NCBI RefSeq assembly: GCF_023630205.1
Contig: NZ_JALPRR010000001.1
Span: forward strand, 806,001-870,000
Origin: Pontibacter ruber
Lineage (GTDB): Bacteria; Bacteroidota; Bacteroidia; Cytophagales; Hymenobacteraceae
Direction of reading: 5' to 3'
Length of the DNA stretch: 64,000 nucleotides
The translations under genes and the position numbers were made by a program. The notes beneath the pieces are model-generated. The model made no database searches. It had not been told where the DNA came from and worked only from the letters and a program-made list of their open reading frames with translations. Below, piece by piece: positions 1-7,635 of this stretch (its first letter is position 1; each line of letters opens with the position of its first letter).

Positions 1-138
1 CTCATGTCAGGCGGTAATGAAGGAGAAGCGGTTTTCCTAACGCAGGAACAGTACCAGTATATAAAACTCACTTTCCCGAATAACGAGTCAAAGCCGCTAA
101 GCGTGGAAGAGTGGTCAAAGAAGTATAGACTGAAATAA
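1..138 (+). CDS. C-terminal end of an unidentified protein (partial)
   Basis: Frame 1 is open from the first base to a TAA at 136-138, giving the last 45 residues of a protein that ends in KKYRLK. The visible part is hydrophilic, rich in Glu, Gln and Lys, with no recognisable motif or membrane segment. It lies 31 bp upstream of the UbiA-type gene in the same orientation and could share its transcript. No function can be given from this fragment. Confidence 0.55.
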   Translation, partial: LMSGGNEGEAVFLTQEQYQYIKLTFPNNESKPLSVEEWSKKYRLK

Positions 139-169
139 AAACAACTATACTCAATACAGATTATACCTT

Positions 170-1063
170 ATGCTTCGGCTACGCCTCGCACAGGGTATAC
201 ACCAATCCGTTCTCACTGTGAAAGACTTTTTAAACCTCATACGCTTTCCTAACCTGCTCCTGATCGTTGTTTGTCAGGCGCTGGTGCAGGCATGCCTGTT
301 GGCTGCAGGCATCGACTGGAGCAGTGTGCTGGAGCCGCGCTTTCTGGCGCTAACTTTCTCTACGGTTTGCGTGGCCGCCGCAGGCTACATCATCAACGAC
401 TACTACGATATCAAGATCGACGCCATCAACAAGCCGCACCGCGTGGTGGTGGGCAAAGCCATACGCCGCCGCCCGGCCATGGTGTCGCATCTGCTGCTCT
501 CCTTTCTGGGTGTGGCCATAGGCTTGCTGCTTTCGATACCGGTAGGGCTGATCAATTTAGGGGCTGTATTGTTGCTGTGGGGCTACTCGGCACGGTTTAA
601 AAAGATGCTGCTGGTGGGCAACGTAACCATCGCACTACTTTCTGCCTCCATGTTGCTAGTGGTAGCGGTTTACGCCGATGTGCTGAACAACATTACGCTG
701 GGGTATGCTGTTTTTGCCTTCCTCATTTCACTGATCCGGGAGATCATCAAGGACATAGAAGATGTAAAAGGCGATGAGTCTTTTGACTGCCGCACGCTGC
801 CGATCGTGGCCGGACTGCGTCGCACCAAGTACGTACTCTACCCGATCATTGCTGCTTTTCAGGCATTTCTGCTGGTAGTGGTGGCGCATCCGCGTACCTC
901 CCTCCTGTTCGATGTATACATGCTGCTGCTGGTGCTGCTGCCCAGTATATACCTTGTCGTTAAACTGGTACGTGCCGACCGTAAACGCGACTTTACGTAC
1001 CTGAGCAACGTGTGCAAGGTCATCATGCTGTTTGGTATACTTTCGATGCTGCTGATCGGGTAA
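170..1063 (+). CDS. UbiA-family prenyltransferase (geranylgeranylglycerol-phosphate transferase-like)
   Basis: A 297-residue polytopic membrane protein that transfers a prenyl chain from its diphosphate to an acceptor. Both Asp-rich signatures of the UbiA superfamily are visible: NDYYDIKID at residues 76-84 (N76, D77, D80, D84) and DIEDVKGDE starting at D195. They bind the Mg-prenyl diphosphate at the cytoplasmic face; hydrophobic helices fill the rest. Bacteroidota homologues of this length are usually annotated as geranylgeranylglycerol-phosphate geranylgeranyltransferase, but the acceptor here cannot be read from sequence; a quinone or carotenoid/lipid role is possible. The gene is followed by a strong hairpin terminator shared with the convergent gene. 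Confidence 0.85.
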   Translation: MLRLRLAQGIHQSVLTVKDFLNLIRFPNLLLIVVCQALVQACLLAAGIDWSSVLEPRFLALTFSTVCVAAAGYIINDYYDIKIDAINKPHRVVVGKAIRRRPAMVSHLLLSFLGVAIGLLLSIPVGLINLGAVLLLWGYSARFKKMLLVGNVTIALLSASMLLVVAVYADVLNNITLGYAVFAFLISLIREIIKDIEDVKGDESFDCRTLPIVAGLRRTKYVLYPIIAAFQAFLLVVVAHPRTSLLFDVYMLLLVLLPSIYLVVKLVRADRKRDFTYLSNVCKVIMLFGILSMLLIG

Positions 1064-1076
1064 GTATAAAAAGAAA

Positions 1077-1105
1077 GAGGCCTGAACTGCATTTGCCCAG
1101 GCCTC
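1077..1105. terminator. Hairpin terminator between convergent genes
   Basis: GAGGCCTG (1077-1084) pairs perfectly with CAGGCCTC (1098-1105). Read on the minus strand the stem is followed by TTTCTTTTT, so it should end the T9SS-protein transcript; the plus side has a weaker T run. Confidence 0.75.
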
Positions 1106-1131
1106 TTCCAAAAGGTATAAAAGTATACTTG

Positions 1132-2634
1132 TTACCTGACGATAAATCTGCTGATGGCCACTTCGCCTCCTTTTACTATTCTGACAAAGTATAAGCCTTT
1201 CGCAAAGGCAGTCGTGTTGATCTCAGCCTTCTCATCTACTTTATCAAGCGCTACCATTGTTCTGCCTAAGGCATCTACCACCGTTACCTGCGCGTTGCGC
1301 ACCGTGCCCAGGTCTACGGTTACTGCACCGTTAGCTAGGGTAGGGTATACTCTGATGCGCGTGTTCTCGATCTCATCTTTCACGGCTGTAACCCCGGTTA
1401 CGTTCACGGCCTCAGAAGCAGCTGCCAGCACTTTGTTATCGCTCACTCTAATTACCTGCATGGCATAGCGGTAGGTATTTGCCTCTGCAAACGTGATCTT
1501 GAAGTTGGTAGTAGCATCTGCAAACGTGAAACCGGCTTCCGGACCGTAGAAGGCTACGCCCTCGTTGCTGATTGTCATTGGCTCAAAAGTGGTTCCGCCG
1601 GCTGCCTGCGCCTGCATCGTAACTTTGCCAACTGCTGCCTGGTCGAAGGTGAACTTGATGCGCACCGGTGTGTTGGCCTCTACAGCGCCACGGGCTGTGG
1701 TCACGGCAAAGTCTGTGGCAGTGTTGGTTTTTACATCTGCCTTGTTGTTGAGGGTACTTGAGATAGCAGTGCCTTCAAATTCAGCAACGGCAGCCTTTTC
1801 ATCTACGGAAGCCAGCAGGGTACCGTCCTCGCGCAGCAACAGGAAAGTATAGTCGTAGATACCCGCCTCCGTGAACGTAACAGCAAAACGCAACGCCTCT
1901 CCCTCTAACGGGAAACCACCTTCCGGACCTGCCTTCGCTTCGCCCTGGTCATTGAATGTAAGAGGACTGTAAACCGGGTTTTCTGTATCCTGAGAGAACT
2001 TCAGCGTGATCTTGCCGGCTTGTGCCGGGTTCTTCAGCTTCATCACGACGTTCACCAGGTCGCCTTGCCTGTCCTGCGCGTTTACAATTGCCTGAAACTC
2101 CACCTCTTTGTTGATCGTGATGCCCTCGATCACATCAAGCGTACTGTTTATGATGGCTTCCTCTACGGCATCTACCGTAACGCTTTCACTGGCAACAGCA
2201 ACCGGATCTCCGGTACCGGAGGCAGGCACCAGCTTCAGGTTATAGTTATACACATCAGCTGCATTAAACCTTACCCTGAATTTAAAGCTGGTATTGCCAA
2301 GTGCAAACCCGGTTGCAGGGCCAAACTCCGCCGCACCGGCTGTACTTACCGGCAGCTTCTTCCAGTTATTGGCTGTTTCCTCGTACTCCAGGTCTATGAG
2401 AGGGGCTTTGTAGGCAATGTTTGCGTTCGTAAACTCGAAACGCCCTTTTACCATGGTGCCTGCCGGCGCATTGCCCTGTGTGGTGGTTACTGTAAAGTTT
2501 ACAAGGGTTTCTTTTGCCTTTACGTTCTGAGCGTCTTTCAACGTGCTGGAAATGGCAGGACTTTGGGCAGCAGCAGCGCCACAGAAAAAGAGGGCCACTA
2601 ATACCGCAAATAACATGCGTACAGGTGTTTTCAT
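1132..2634 (-). CDS. Secreted three-repeat protein with T9SS type A sorting domain
   Basis: A 500-residue exported protein. Residues 1-23 are a signal peptide ending in GAAAAQ. Three homologous segments of about 125-130 residues follow, each starting with (I/N)(S/N)STL (near residues 28, 161 and 291) and containing a GPxxGF-type turn, then an (F/A)xEAxxYxY strand; they look like beta-sandwich modules. The last ~75 residues (YPTLANGAVTVDL ... GLYFVRI) are the typical Por/type IX secretion C-terminal domain, which targets cargo across the outer membrane and is then cleaved. Binding partner and role of the modules are unknown. It stands alone, convergent with the UbiA gene. Confidence 0.85.
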   Translation of the reverse strand: MKTPVRMLFAVLVALFFCGAAAAQSPAISSTLKDAQNVKAKETLVNFTVTTTQGNAPAGTMVKGRFEFTNANIAYKAPLIDLEYEETANNWKKLPVSTAGAAEFGPATGFALGNTSFKFRVRFNAADVYNYNLKLVPASGTGDPVAVASESVTVDAVEEAIINSTLDVIEGITINKEVEFQAIVNAQDRQGDLVNVVMKLKNPAQAGKITLKFSQDTENPVYSPLTFNDQGEAKAGPEGGFPLEGEALRFAVTFTEAGIYDYTFLLLREDGTLLASVDEKAAVAEFEGTAISSTLNNKADVKTNTATDFAVTTARGAVEANTPVRIKFTFDQAAVGKVTMQAQAAGGTTFEPMTISNEGVAFYGPEAGFTFADATTNFKITFAEANTYRYAMQVIRVSDNKVLAAASEAVNVTGVTAVKDEIENTRIRVYPTLANGAVTVDLGTVRNAQVTVVDALGRTMVALDKVDEKAEINTTAFAKGLYFVRIVKGGEVAISRFIVR

Positions 2635-2919
2635 CTAAGATTTGGTTTTAGTAAGTAAAAAAGCAGTAATAAAATTCTGGTCAGGATCTGATAATAGCAT
2701 TCTACTATATAGCACTACTACGTGGCTTTTGTGTTTAAGTATACCTTTCAACCCTTTCCGGGCAGGCATACCTTACACCACTGAAACAAAGAAGATTGAT
2801 CGTTTACTTTAGCAGATACTTGATTATCTTTAATAGGTTTCCGGGAGAGGTGGCAAGCTGCCCGTATGTGCCTGTGCCGCCCGGAAATGACCGATCATAG
2901 CACGTATAAACCAAGTATA

Positions 2920-3426
2920 ATGGCAACACAACAAGCTCCCGCCGAAGCGTTTCGCAACATGGTTACCTCCCCAGCCAAGTTCCGGCTGTTTCTGCTGTCG
3001 AAGCTGCCGATGGCGTACCTGGCCGGCCTGCGCATCAGCTCCCTTACCGACGAGCGCGCTACGGTTACCATACCTTATAAGTACCTCACCAAAAACCCCT
3101 TTGGTTCCATATACTTTGCCTGCCTGAGTATGGCCGCAGAGCTGTCGACGGGGGTGTTGTGCATGATGCATGTGTATAAGTCGGAGCCGCCGGTTTCGAT
3201 GCTGGTGGTGGGCATGGATGCTGATTTTACCCGAAAAGCAGTGGGCGTGATCCGGTTCAGCTGCGAAGACGGCCGCCGCATACAGGAAGCCGTTGACAAA
3301 GCAAAAGCTACCGGCGAAGGGCAGACCGTAACTGTTACCAGCACCGGCACAGATGAGACAGGCGCGCAGGTAGCCTCTTTCCGGTTTACATGGTCTTTTA
3401 AGGCAAAGAGCAAAAAGCAAGTATAG
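2920..3426 (+). CDS. DUF4442 hotdog-fold thioesterase-like protein
   Basis: A protein of about 168 residues from the ATG at 2920 (MATQQAP); in-frame starts at 2866 and 2887 exist but add a stretch unlike the family. The segment TKNPFGSIYFACLSMAAELSTG resembles the hotdog helix, with the Asn-Pro-x-Gly-(S/T) turn and an acidic residue as in PaaI/DUF4442 thioesterases. Later strands (VSMLVVGMDADF, GVIRFSCED) fit the sheet. A role in hydrolysing acyl-CoA esters is inferred from the fold only. No operon partner is evident. Confidence 0.7.
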   Translation: MATQQAPAEAFRNMVTSPAKFRLFLLSKLPMAYLAGLRISSLTDERATVTIPYKYLTKNPFGSIYFACLSMAAELSTGVLCMMHVYKSEPPVSMLVVGMDADFTRKAVGVIRFSCEDGRRIQEAVDKAKATGEGQTVTVTSTGTDETGAQVASFRFTWSFKAKSKKQV

Positions 3427-3478
3427 CGTTGAATTTTATACTTGGCTCTATAGTATAAATGCTATACTTAGAAGTATA
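3419..3478. repeat. Cluster of five AAGTATA / TATACTT words
   Basis: Within 60 bp the word occurs at 3419-3425, 3437-3443 (reverse), 3452-3457 (AGTATA), 3463-3469 (reverse) and 3472-3478. This is the densest visible example of a word dispersed over the core DNA of the window, in both orientations. It lies right after the hotdog gene, before the cassette-like region begins. Confidence 0.75.
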
Positions 3479-3549
3479 AATTTGTGACTTATTCCGTTTA
3501 GCCGCCGGGTATGAGAGGATAGCAGGAATAGAGTTTTGTTTAGCGGGTA

Positions 3550-3556
3550 GTTAGCA
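3550..3556 (+). other. Possible cassette junction core (GTTAGCA)
   Basis: GTTAGCA stands 19 bp before the first AT-rich gene's ATG. The same heptamer, or GTTAGCG, stands 17 and 20 bp before the next two genes, where it closes an imperfect hairpin. The position fits the upstream core site of an integron-like cassette. Confidence 0.4.
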
Positions 3557-3568
3557 TTAATTAGAAGA

Positions 3569-4513
3569 ATGAAATATATACAATACATTGGAATTTTACT
3601 TGGCGCTGTTTATGGATTTATCTACAGACTGATTTGCGAAAGAGAAGTAGTTGATGGTATCTATAATGTATATAACATATATACTGTTTCCTTTGTATGG
3701 GTTTTGCCAGTTGTCATCGCAATTATTCCAATAGTTTTTGCTAGAGAATAAATATTGAATTCAAGATGGAAACAGTTTGGATTCCCCTTCTTAAGTGTTC
3801 TGCTATTTTTTATCCTTACGTTGTCAAGCGGGATTGAAGATTGGCTTTGCATTTTAATAATTTCATTCCCATTCTTAATAACAGCGGGAATAGTTGGCTT
3901 AGTCGTGGCACCTCTAATCAAGAACAGAAGCTCTAAGAAGCTTTACTCAATTGTTCTTCTGCCATTTATTCTTAATCCTGTTGAGTCACTTTTACCAAGT
4001 AAGTCAGAGAAATTTAGTGTAAAAACTCAAATTGTCATCAATACAAGCCAAGAAGCTGTTTGGGAAAACATTTTAGAAGTGCCAGAAATCAAAGACGCAG
4101 AATACAACTATGGATTATTAAACTGGATTGGCGTTCCAAGGCCAATTAAATCAAAAGTGTACACTACAGACGGTCAGAAACTAAGAATAGGGTATTTTTC
4201 AGACGGTCTTAGATTACATGAACGTATTTCCCAGATTGACACTCTGCATTACGTAGAGTTCGAAATCCTTCTCGATAAATCCAAGTTAAGAGATTTGCCG
4301 ACAGACAAACATCTACTGCAAAGTGGTAATTTTTACTTTGACAGAATATATTATCGACTTAACAAGATAAACAGCAATGAAACAGAACTTACTCTAACTT
4401 GTGAGTATTCACTGAACTCAAAAATGAATGGGTATGCTAACTTTTGGGCAAAGACAATAATAAAAGACTTTGAAGTAAGATTACTGAATTCATTGAAGCA
4501 TAAAATAGAATAA
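3569..4513 (+). pseudogene. Membrane protein with SRPBCC-like C-terminus, split by an in-frame TAA
   Basis: One frame runs from ATG 3569 to 4513, broken only by TAA at 3749-3751. The first part (60 residues) has two membrane segments; after the stop the frame continues at once with further membrane helices (FGFPFLSVLLFFIL, LCILIISFPFLITAG), then a soluble domain (KTQIVINTSQEAVWENI ...) like SRPBCC/START-type lipid-binding folds. The second half has no good ATG, only TTG at 3755. The two halves read as one natural protein of about 314 residues, so this is probably a nonsense mutation; readthrough or reinitiation at TTG is not excluded. Codon use is AT-rich compared with the flanks. Confidence 0.6.
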
Positions 4514-4517
4514 CAAA

Positions 4518-4585
4518 TGCTAACACTGTATAAACATCAAGCTTCGGCCGATGGCCGAGCACGTTTTTTATACTAGCCGTTAGCG
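4518..4585 (+). repeat. attC-like imperfect hairpin 1
   Basis: TGCTAAC (4518-4524) and GTTAGCG (4579-4585) are near-perfect inverted copies enclosing an inner stem CGGCC-GAT-GGCCG. It starts 5 bp after one gene's stop and ends 11 bp before the next gene's ATG, as a cassette recombination site would. The AAC/GTT triplets match integron attC cores; the rest departs from the canonical RYYYAAC/GTTRRRY. Confidence 0.5.
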
Positions 4586-4595
4586 TGTATAAGTA

Positions 4596-5243
4596 ATGAT
4601 AAAAGCTCTACATATCATATTGCTAATCCTACTCTTTGCTTGTGCTACCAATGCACAGGACAAAAAGAGTAAAGGAATAGAATTGAATAAAAAAGAAATT
4701 GAGCAGTATAGTTACGACACGCTTCTAAGTCAAGGCTACCACCTTTCTTACAGAGTCTATCTTGACACAACAATAGAAGAAGGACTACAAAGCCTTACAC
4801 TTGTAAAAGGGAAAAGGGATATTAAGCAGTTGAGCGAGACAAGCTATCCAATGCTTCATAAGAACCTTGGTTACATCGGGGCAGACTTTGGCGATACTTT
4901 CCTTTTTGTGCAGTCATTCGGTTCAGGGAATCCTCACGAGATACAGCTGATTGACAAGAAGACAGGCAAGGAATTGATGAATGGGGTTTGGGTAGATGTG
5001 AACCAATCAGAAAAGGTAATTCTTTACATCACAAACATATATGAAGAAAACGAAGAGCTAAAACTCCTTGACCTAAAGAATAAGAAGGAAATAGTAGTTA
5101 AGGATTTCTCGGATTCCAAATGTGTAAAGGAGCAAATCGGCGGATTAAGGAATTGTGTAGTAATAGATTCTGTGACTTCAAAAGAAATCATCTTGAAGAC
5201 TGAATCAGAAGAAGAAAGAATAACAAAGAAATACAAACGCTAA
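4596..5243 (+). CDS. Hypothetical exported protein in cassette-like unit
   Basis: A 215-residue protein with an N-terminal signal peptide (IILLILLFACATNAQ); a Cys just before the predicted cleavage site makes a lipoprotein possible but without a clean lipobox. The mature part is charged, mostly beta strands by pattern (TFLFVQSFG, KVILYITNIY, KNKKEIVVKDF), and ends Lys/Arg-rich. I do not recognise a family. Codon use is AT-rich, like its cassette neighbours and unlike the core genes. Its stop codon overlaps the downstream hairpin. Confidence 0.7.
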   Translation: MIKALHIILLILLFACATNAQDKKSKGIELNKKEIEQYSYDTLLSQGYHLSYRVYLDTTIEEGLQSLTLVKGKRDIKQLSETSYPMLHKNLGYIGADFGDTFLFVQSFGSGNPHEIQLIDKKTGKELMNGVWVDVNQSEKVILYITNIYEENEELKLLDLKNKKEIVVKDFSDSKCVKEQIGGLRNCVVIDSVTSKEIILKTESEEERITKKYKR

Positions 5244-5291
5244 CCATACCCATAAGCCAGCTACGCCGCCTTATGGCCAAGCCCGTTAGCA
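5238..5291 (+). repeat. attC-like imperfect hairpin 2
   Basis: CGCTAAC (5238-5244) pairs with GTTAGCA (5285-5291), and CCATAAG pairs with CTTATGG inside. The left arm includes the stop codon (TAA 5241-5243) of the preceding gene, and the right arm lies 14 bp before the next ATG. Same plan as hairpin 1 with a different inner sequence, as expected for different attC sites rather than copies of one repeat. Confidence 0.5.
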
Positions 5292-5304
5292 GTAGTTTTA
5301 AAGT

Positions 5305-5718
5305 ATGAAAGAATCAGTCTTAAGAGACTTCTTCGAAAACAGGATTTTAGTAAAATCCTTAGCTGAGAATGTTAAGCACACTCAAAGAAGGGCAACTTCC
5401 GACACTACATCGGTGCATGTAGAGCAGATCAAGGATGGCTCAACATACCAAGTTCGAAAGGAACATCTACTAAGTTTGTGCAATGAAGGCTTGAATGGAA
5501 ACTTAACATTTGAAGACATCAATTCGATTGCCCTTGCCTTGGTCTTTTCTGAATACTTCGTCTGGGATACTAAAACAGAAGAAGGTCAAATGATAGAAAC
5601 CGTAATTTACGATTGGGATAGCCCAGAGATAAACTTTCCTCTTACGCTCTCTAATATGAAGTTATGGAAGCAGTACCTTGAGACAGGTGAATACAGATTG
5701 CGAATAGAAAATAAGTAG
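5305..5718 (+). CDS. Hypothetical cytoplasmic protein in cassette-like unit
   Basis: A 137-residue soluble protein without signal peptide or membrane segment. N-terminal half is basic and helical (LRDFFENRILVKSLAENVKH), the C-terminal half acidic and Trp-containing (YFVWDTKTEEGQMIETVIYDWD, MKLWKQYLETGEY). The size and layout recall small immunity or contact-system proteins of Bacteroidota, but no diagnostic motif is present and I do not assign a function. AT-rich codon use; followed by a decayed hairpin. Confidence 0.65.
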   Translation: MKESVLRDFFENRILVKSLAENVKHTQRRATSDTTSVHVEQIKDGSTYQVRKEHLLSLCNEGLNGNLTFEDINSIALALVFSEYFVWDTKTEEGQMIETVIYDWDSPEINFPLTLSNMKLWKQYLETGEYRLRIENK

Positions 5719-5736
5719 AAAAATAAGAACAACAGC

Positions 5737-5784
5737 TGCTAGCCCCACCTATACTTTAGCTAAGACACCTTATAGCCGGAACTG
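5737..5784 (+). repeat. Degenerate attC-like hairpin 3
   Basis: TGCTAGC (5737-5743) differs from the TGCTAAC arm of hairpin 1 by one base, and CTATA/TATAG form an inner stem. The right arm is GGAACTG instead of GTTAGCAG, so the site looks decayed. It is placed 19 bp after the stop of the third AT-rich gene. Confidence 0.3.
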
Positions 5785-5819
5785 TAAACAAAACAAATAC
5801 AATAAATTAGAACAGCATT

Positions 5820-6161
5820 ATGTCAGAAGAAATGAAACCTTGCCCTGCATGTAACTCACCTTATGGTTACGCAATGGGCGATGATATGTACGCGTGCCCG
5901 GAGTGTGGAAACGAGTGGAACCCGAATGAAATACAAGAAGATACAGGATTAAAAGTAACAGACGCGAACGGAAACCTGCTTGCGGATGGAGACTCTGTTG
6001 TAGTGATCAAAGATTTACCTGTAAAAGGTGCTCCAAAACCGCTAAAGGCCGGCACTAAAGTGAAAAACATACGCCTGACAGACGGAGACCACAACATCAG
6101 CTGCAAAATTGATGGCTTTGGCTCCATGGCACTTAAATCAGAGTTTGTAAAAAAGGCGTAA
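5820..6161 (+). CDS. yjdM: YjdM/PhnA-type zinc ribbon protein
   Basis: A 113-residue protein matching YjdM (formerly PhnA) along its whole length. Residues 8-30 form a zinc ribbon (CPAC ... CPEC); the rest is the PhnA domain with [25 protein letters not shown] and a C-terminal [17 protein letters not shown]. Despite the older alkylphosphonate-uptake name, there is no phosphonate gene nearby and the cellular role is unclear. Normal core codon use marks the end of the cassette-like region. Confidence 0.9.
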   Translation: MSEEMKPCPACNSPYGYAMGDDMYACPECGNEWNPNEIQEDTGLKVTDANGNLLADGDSVVVIKDLPVKGAPKPLKAGTKVKNIRLTDGDHNISCKIDGFGSMALKSEFVKKA

Positions 6162-6295
6162 TCAACATCGCAGCGTGTATGTGGCACTAGCGGCGAAGCA
6201 GTAAATAGAAAGAAAGCTGGACAGCTAAGCGCTTCTAATCCGCTTATATACTTACTCGTTATCTGGCGTACATCTAAGCTAAACTATATCAGCCT

Positions 6296-7135
6296 ATGCT
6301 TCCCATCATAAAACCGCAGGAACTGGTTACACTGGCACAGAAAGAAAACCTGGTGCTGATAGACGCGCGCACCGGGCCGGATGCCAGAGATAAGTATGCA
6401 GCAGAGCACCTGAAAGGCGCCCTTTTCGTTGACCTGGAAACCGACTTGGCTCAGAAAGCAGCCGACGCCGCTGAAGGTGGCCGCCACCCCTTGCCCGACG
6501 CAGCCCGGTTCGCTGAGCTGCTGGGCAGGCTGGGCATACAACCCGATAGCCATGTGGTGGTGTACGATGACAAGTATGGCGCCAATGCTGCCGCCCGCTT
6601 CTGGTGGATGCTGCGCGCCATTGGCCACACCAAAGTGCAGGTGCTGGATGGTGGCTATGATGCCGCCGTTGCTGCCGGCGAGCCTGTGAGCGCAGCAACG
6701 GAAATCCCAACGCCGCAGCCATCTTACCCGCAAAACGGCTGGCAGCTACCTATAGCTACAATTGAGGAAGTAGAAAAAGCCGCACAGGACCCTGCTTATC
6801 TGGTGGTGGATGTCCGGGAGGCCGTACGCTTCCGGGGCGAGAAAGAACCCATTGACCTCGTTGCCGGCCACATACCTGGCGCAGTTAACATTCCTTTTAT
6901 GTCGAACCTGAACAGCAGCGGATCATACCTGCCTGCCGAAGAGCTGAAAGCTAAGTATAAAAATGCTGTTGGTAACCGAGGCCCGGAGCAGGTGATCGTG
7001 CATTGCGGCTCCGGCGTTACAGCCTGCCATACCTTGCTGGCCATGGACTATGCCGGCCTGGGTATACCCAAGCTTTATGTAGGCTCCTGGAGCGAATGGT
7101 CGAGAAGCGGGCGCACGATTGCGACAGGAAGCTAA
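6296..7135 (+). CDS. sseA: 3-mercaptopyruvate/thiosulfate sulfurtransferase (two rhodanese domains)
   Basis: A 279-residue tandem rhodanese. The N-terminal domain (1-~125) is inactive: it ends in VQVLDGGYDA with no catalytic Cys. The C-terminal domain carries the persulfide-forming Cys237 in the loop CGSGVTA, the form typical of mercaptopyruvate sulfurtransferases rather than CRKGVTA of thiosulfate rhodaneses. Conserved structural marks DARTG, DVREAVRFRGE and GHIPGAVNIPF are present. It moves sulfane sulfur to cyanide or thiols in the cytoplasm. It is separated by only 61 bp from an NTF2-like gene in the same direction. Confidence 0.88.
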   Translation: MLPIIKPQELVTLAQKENLVLIDARTGPDARDKYAAEHLKGALFVDLETDLAQKAADAAEGGRHPLPDAARFAELLGRLGIQPDSHVVVYDDKYGANAAARFWWMLRAIGHTKVQVLDGGYDAAVAAGEPVSAATEIPTPQPSYPQNGWQLPIATIEEVEKAAQDPAYLVVDVREAVRFRGEKEPIDLVAGHIPGAVNIPFMSNLNSSGSYLPAEELKAKYKNAVGNRGPEQVIVHCGSGVTACHTLLAMDYAGLGIPKLYVGSWSEWSRSGRTIATGS

Positions 7136-7196
7136 GCGGCTGTGATTTATACTTGCCTTACCAGTCACTGCTATTTACACGCATGGACAACTAATT

Positions 7197-7580
7197 ATGG
7201 AAAACTCTGAAATCCGGACAATTATTGAAAGGTACACTGAAGCCTACAACAGCTTTGATGTAGAAGGCATGATGGAGTACATGCACCCGGAGATCGTATT
7301 TGAAAATATCTCAGATGGCGAGGCTACGCTCACACTGAACGGAACCGACAGCTTCAGAGCACAGGCTCAGGAGGCGGCAGGCTATTTTTCAGAAAGACAG
7401 CAACGCATAACTAACCTGGAAGTTCAAGGTGACAAGGCAGTAGTAGAGGTTGATTACGCAGCTGTACTTGCCATTGACCTTCCGAATGGCTTAAAGGCAG
7501 GCGATAAGCTGGAGCTGCAGGGAAAGTCCGTTTTCACGTTTAAGGACGGCAAGATCATCCGCCTGCAGGATTTCAGTTAA
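7197..7580 (+). CDS. SnoaL/NTF2-like fold protein
   Basis: A 127-residue single-domain protein with the cone-shaped NTF2/SnoaL pattern: an N-terminal helix pair (IIERYTEAYNSFDVEGMMEYM), HPEIVFENI, and final strands GKSVFTFKDGKIIRLQDF. Such proteins are small ligand-binding or isomerase-like domains; the substrate cannot be inferred. It follows the sulfurtransferase closely and precedes a hairpin. Confidence 0.75.
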   Translation: MENSEIRTIIERYTEAYNSFDVEGMMEYMHPEIVFENISDGEATLTLNGTDSFRAQAQEAAGYFSERQQRITNLEVQGDKAVVEVDYAAVLAIDLPNGLKAGDKLELQGKSVFTFKDGKIIRLQDFS

Positions 7581-7595
7581 TTTTAAACATTGCAT

Positions 7596-7623
7596 ACAGG
7601 TACAGAAGTGTGCTTGTACCTGT
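7596..7623 (+). terminator. Hairpin between NTF2-like and acetolactate decarboxylase genes
   Basis: ACAGGTACA (7596-7604) pairs perfectly with TGTACCTGT (7615-7623). It ends 12 bp before the next ATG. Only a short T run follows, so it may be a weak terminator or a leader structure over the start of the following gene. Confidence 0.4.
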
Positions 7624-7635
7624 TCCCATACTTTC

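Noticed and set aside
4569..4590. Cassette hairpins as ordinary rho-independent terminators
   Set aside because: The inner stem is short, the conserved outer arms lie at fixed distances from the following start codons, and the T run precedes rather than follows the right arm.
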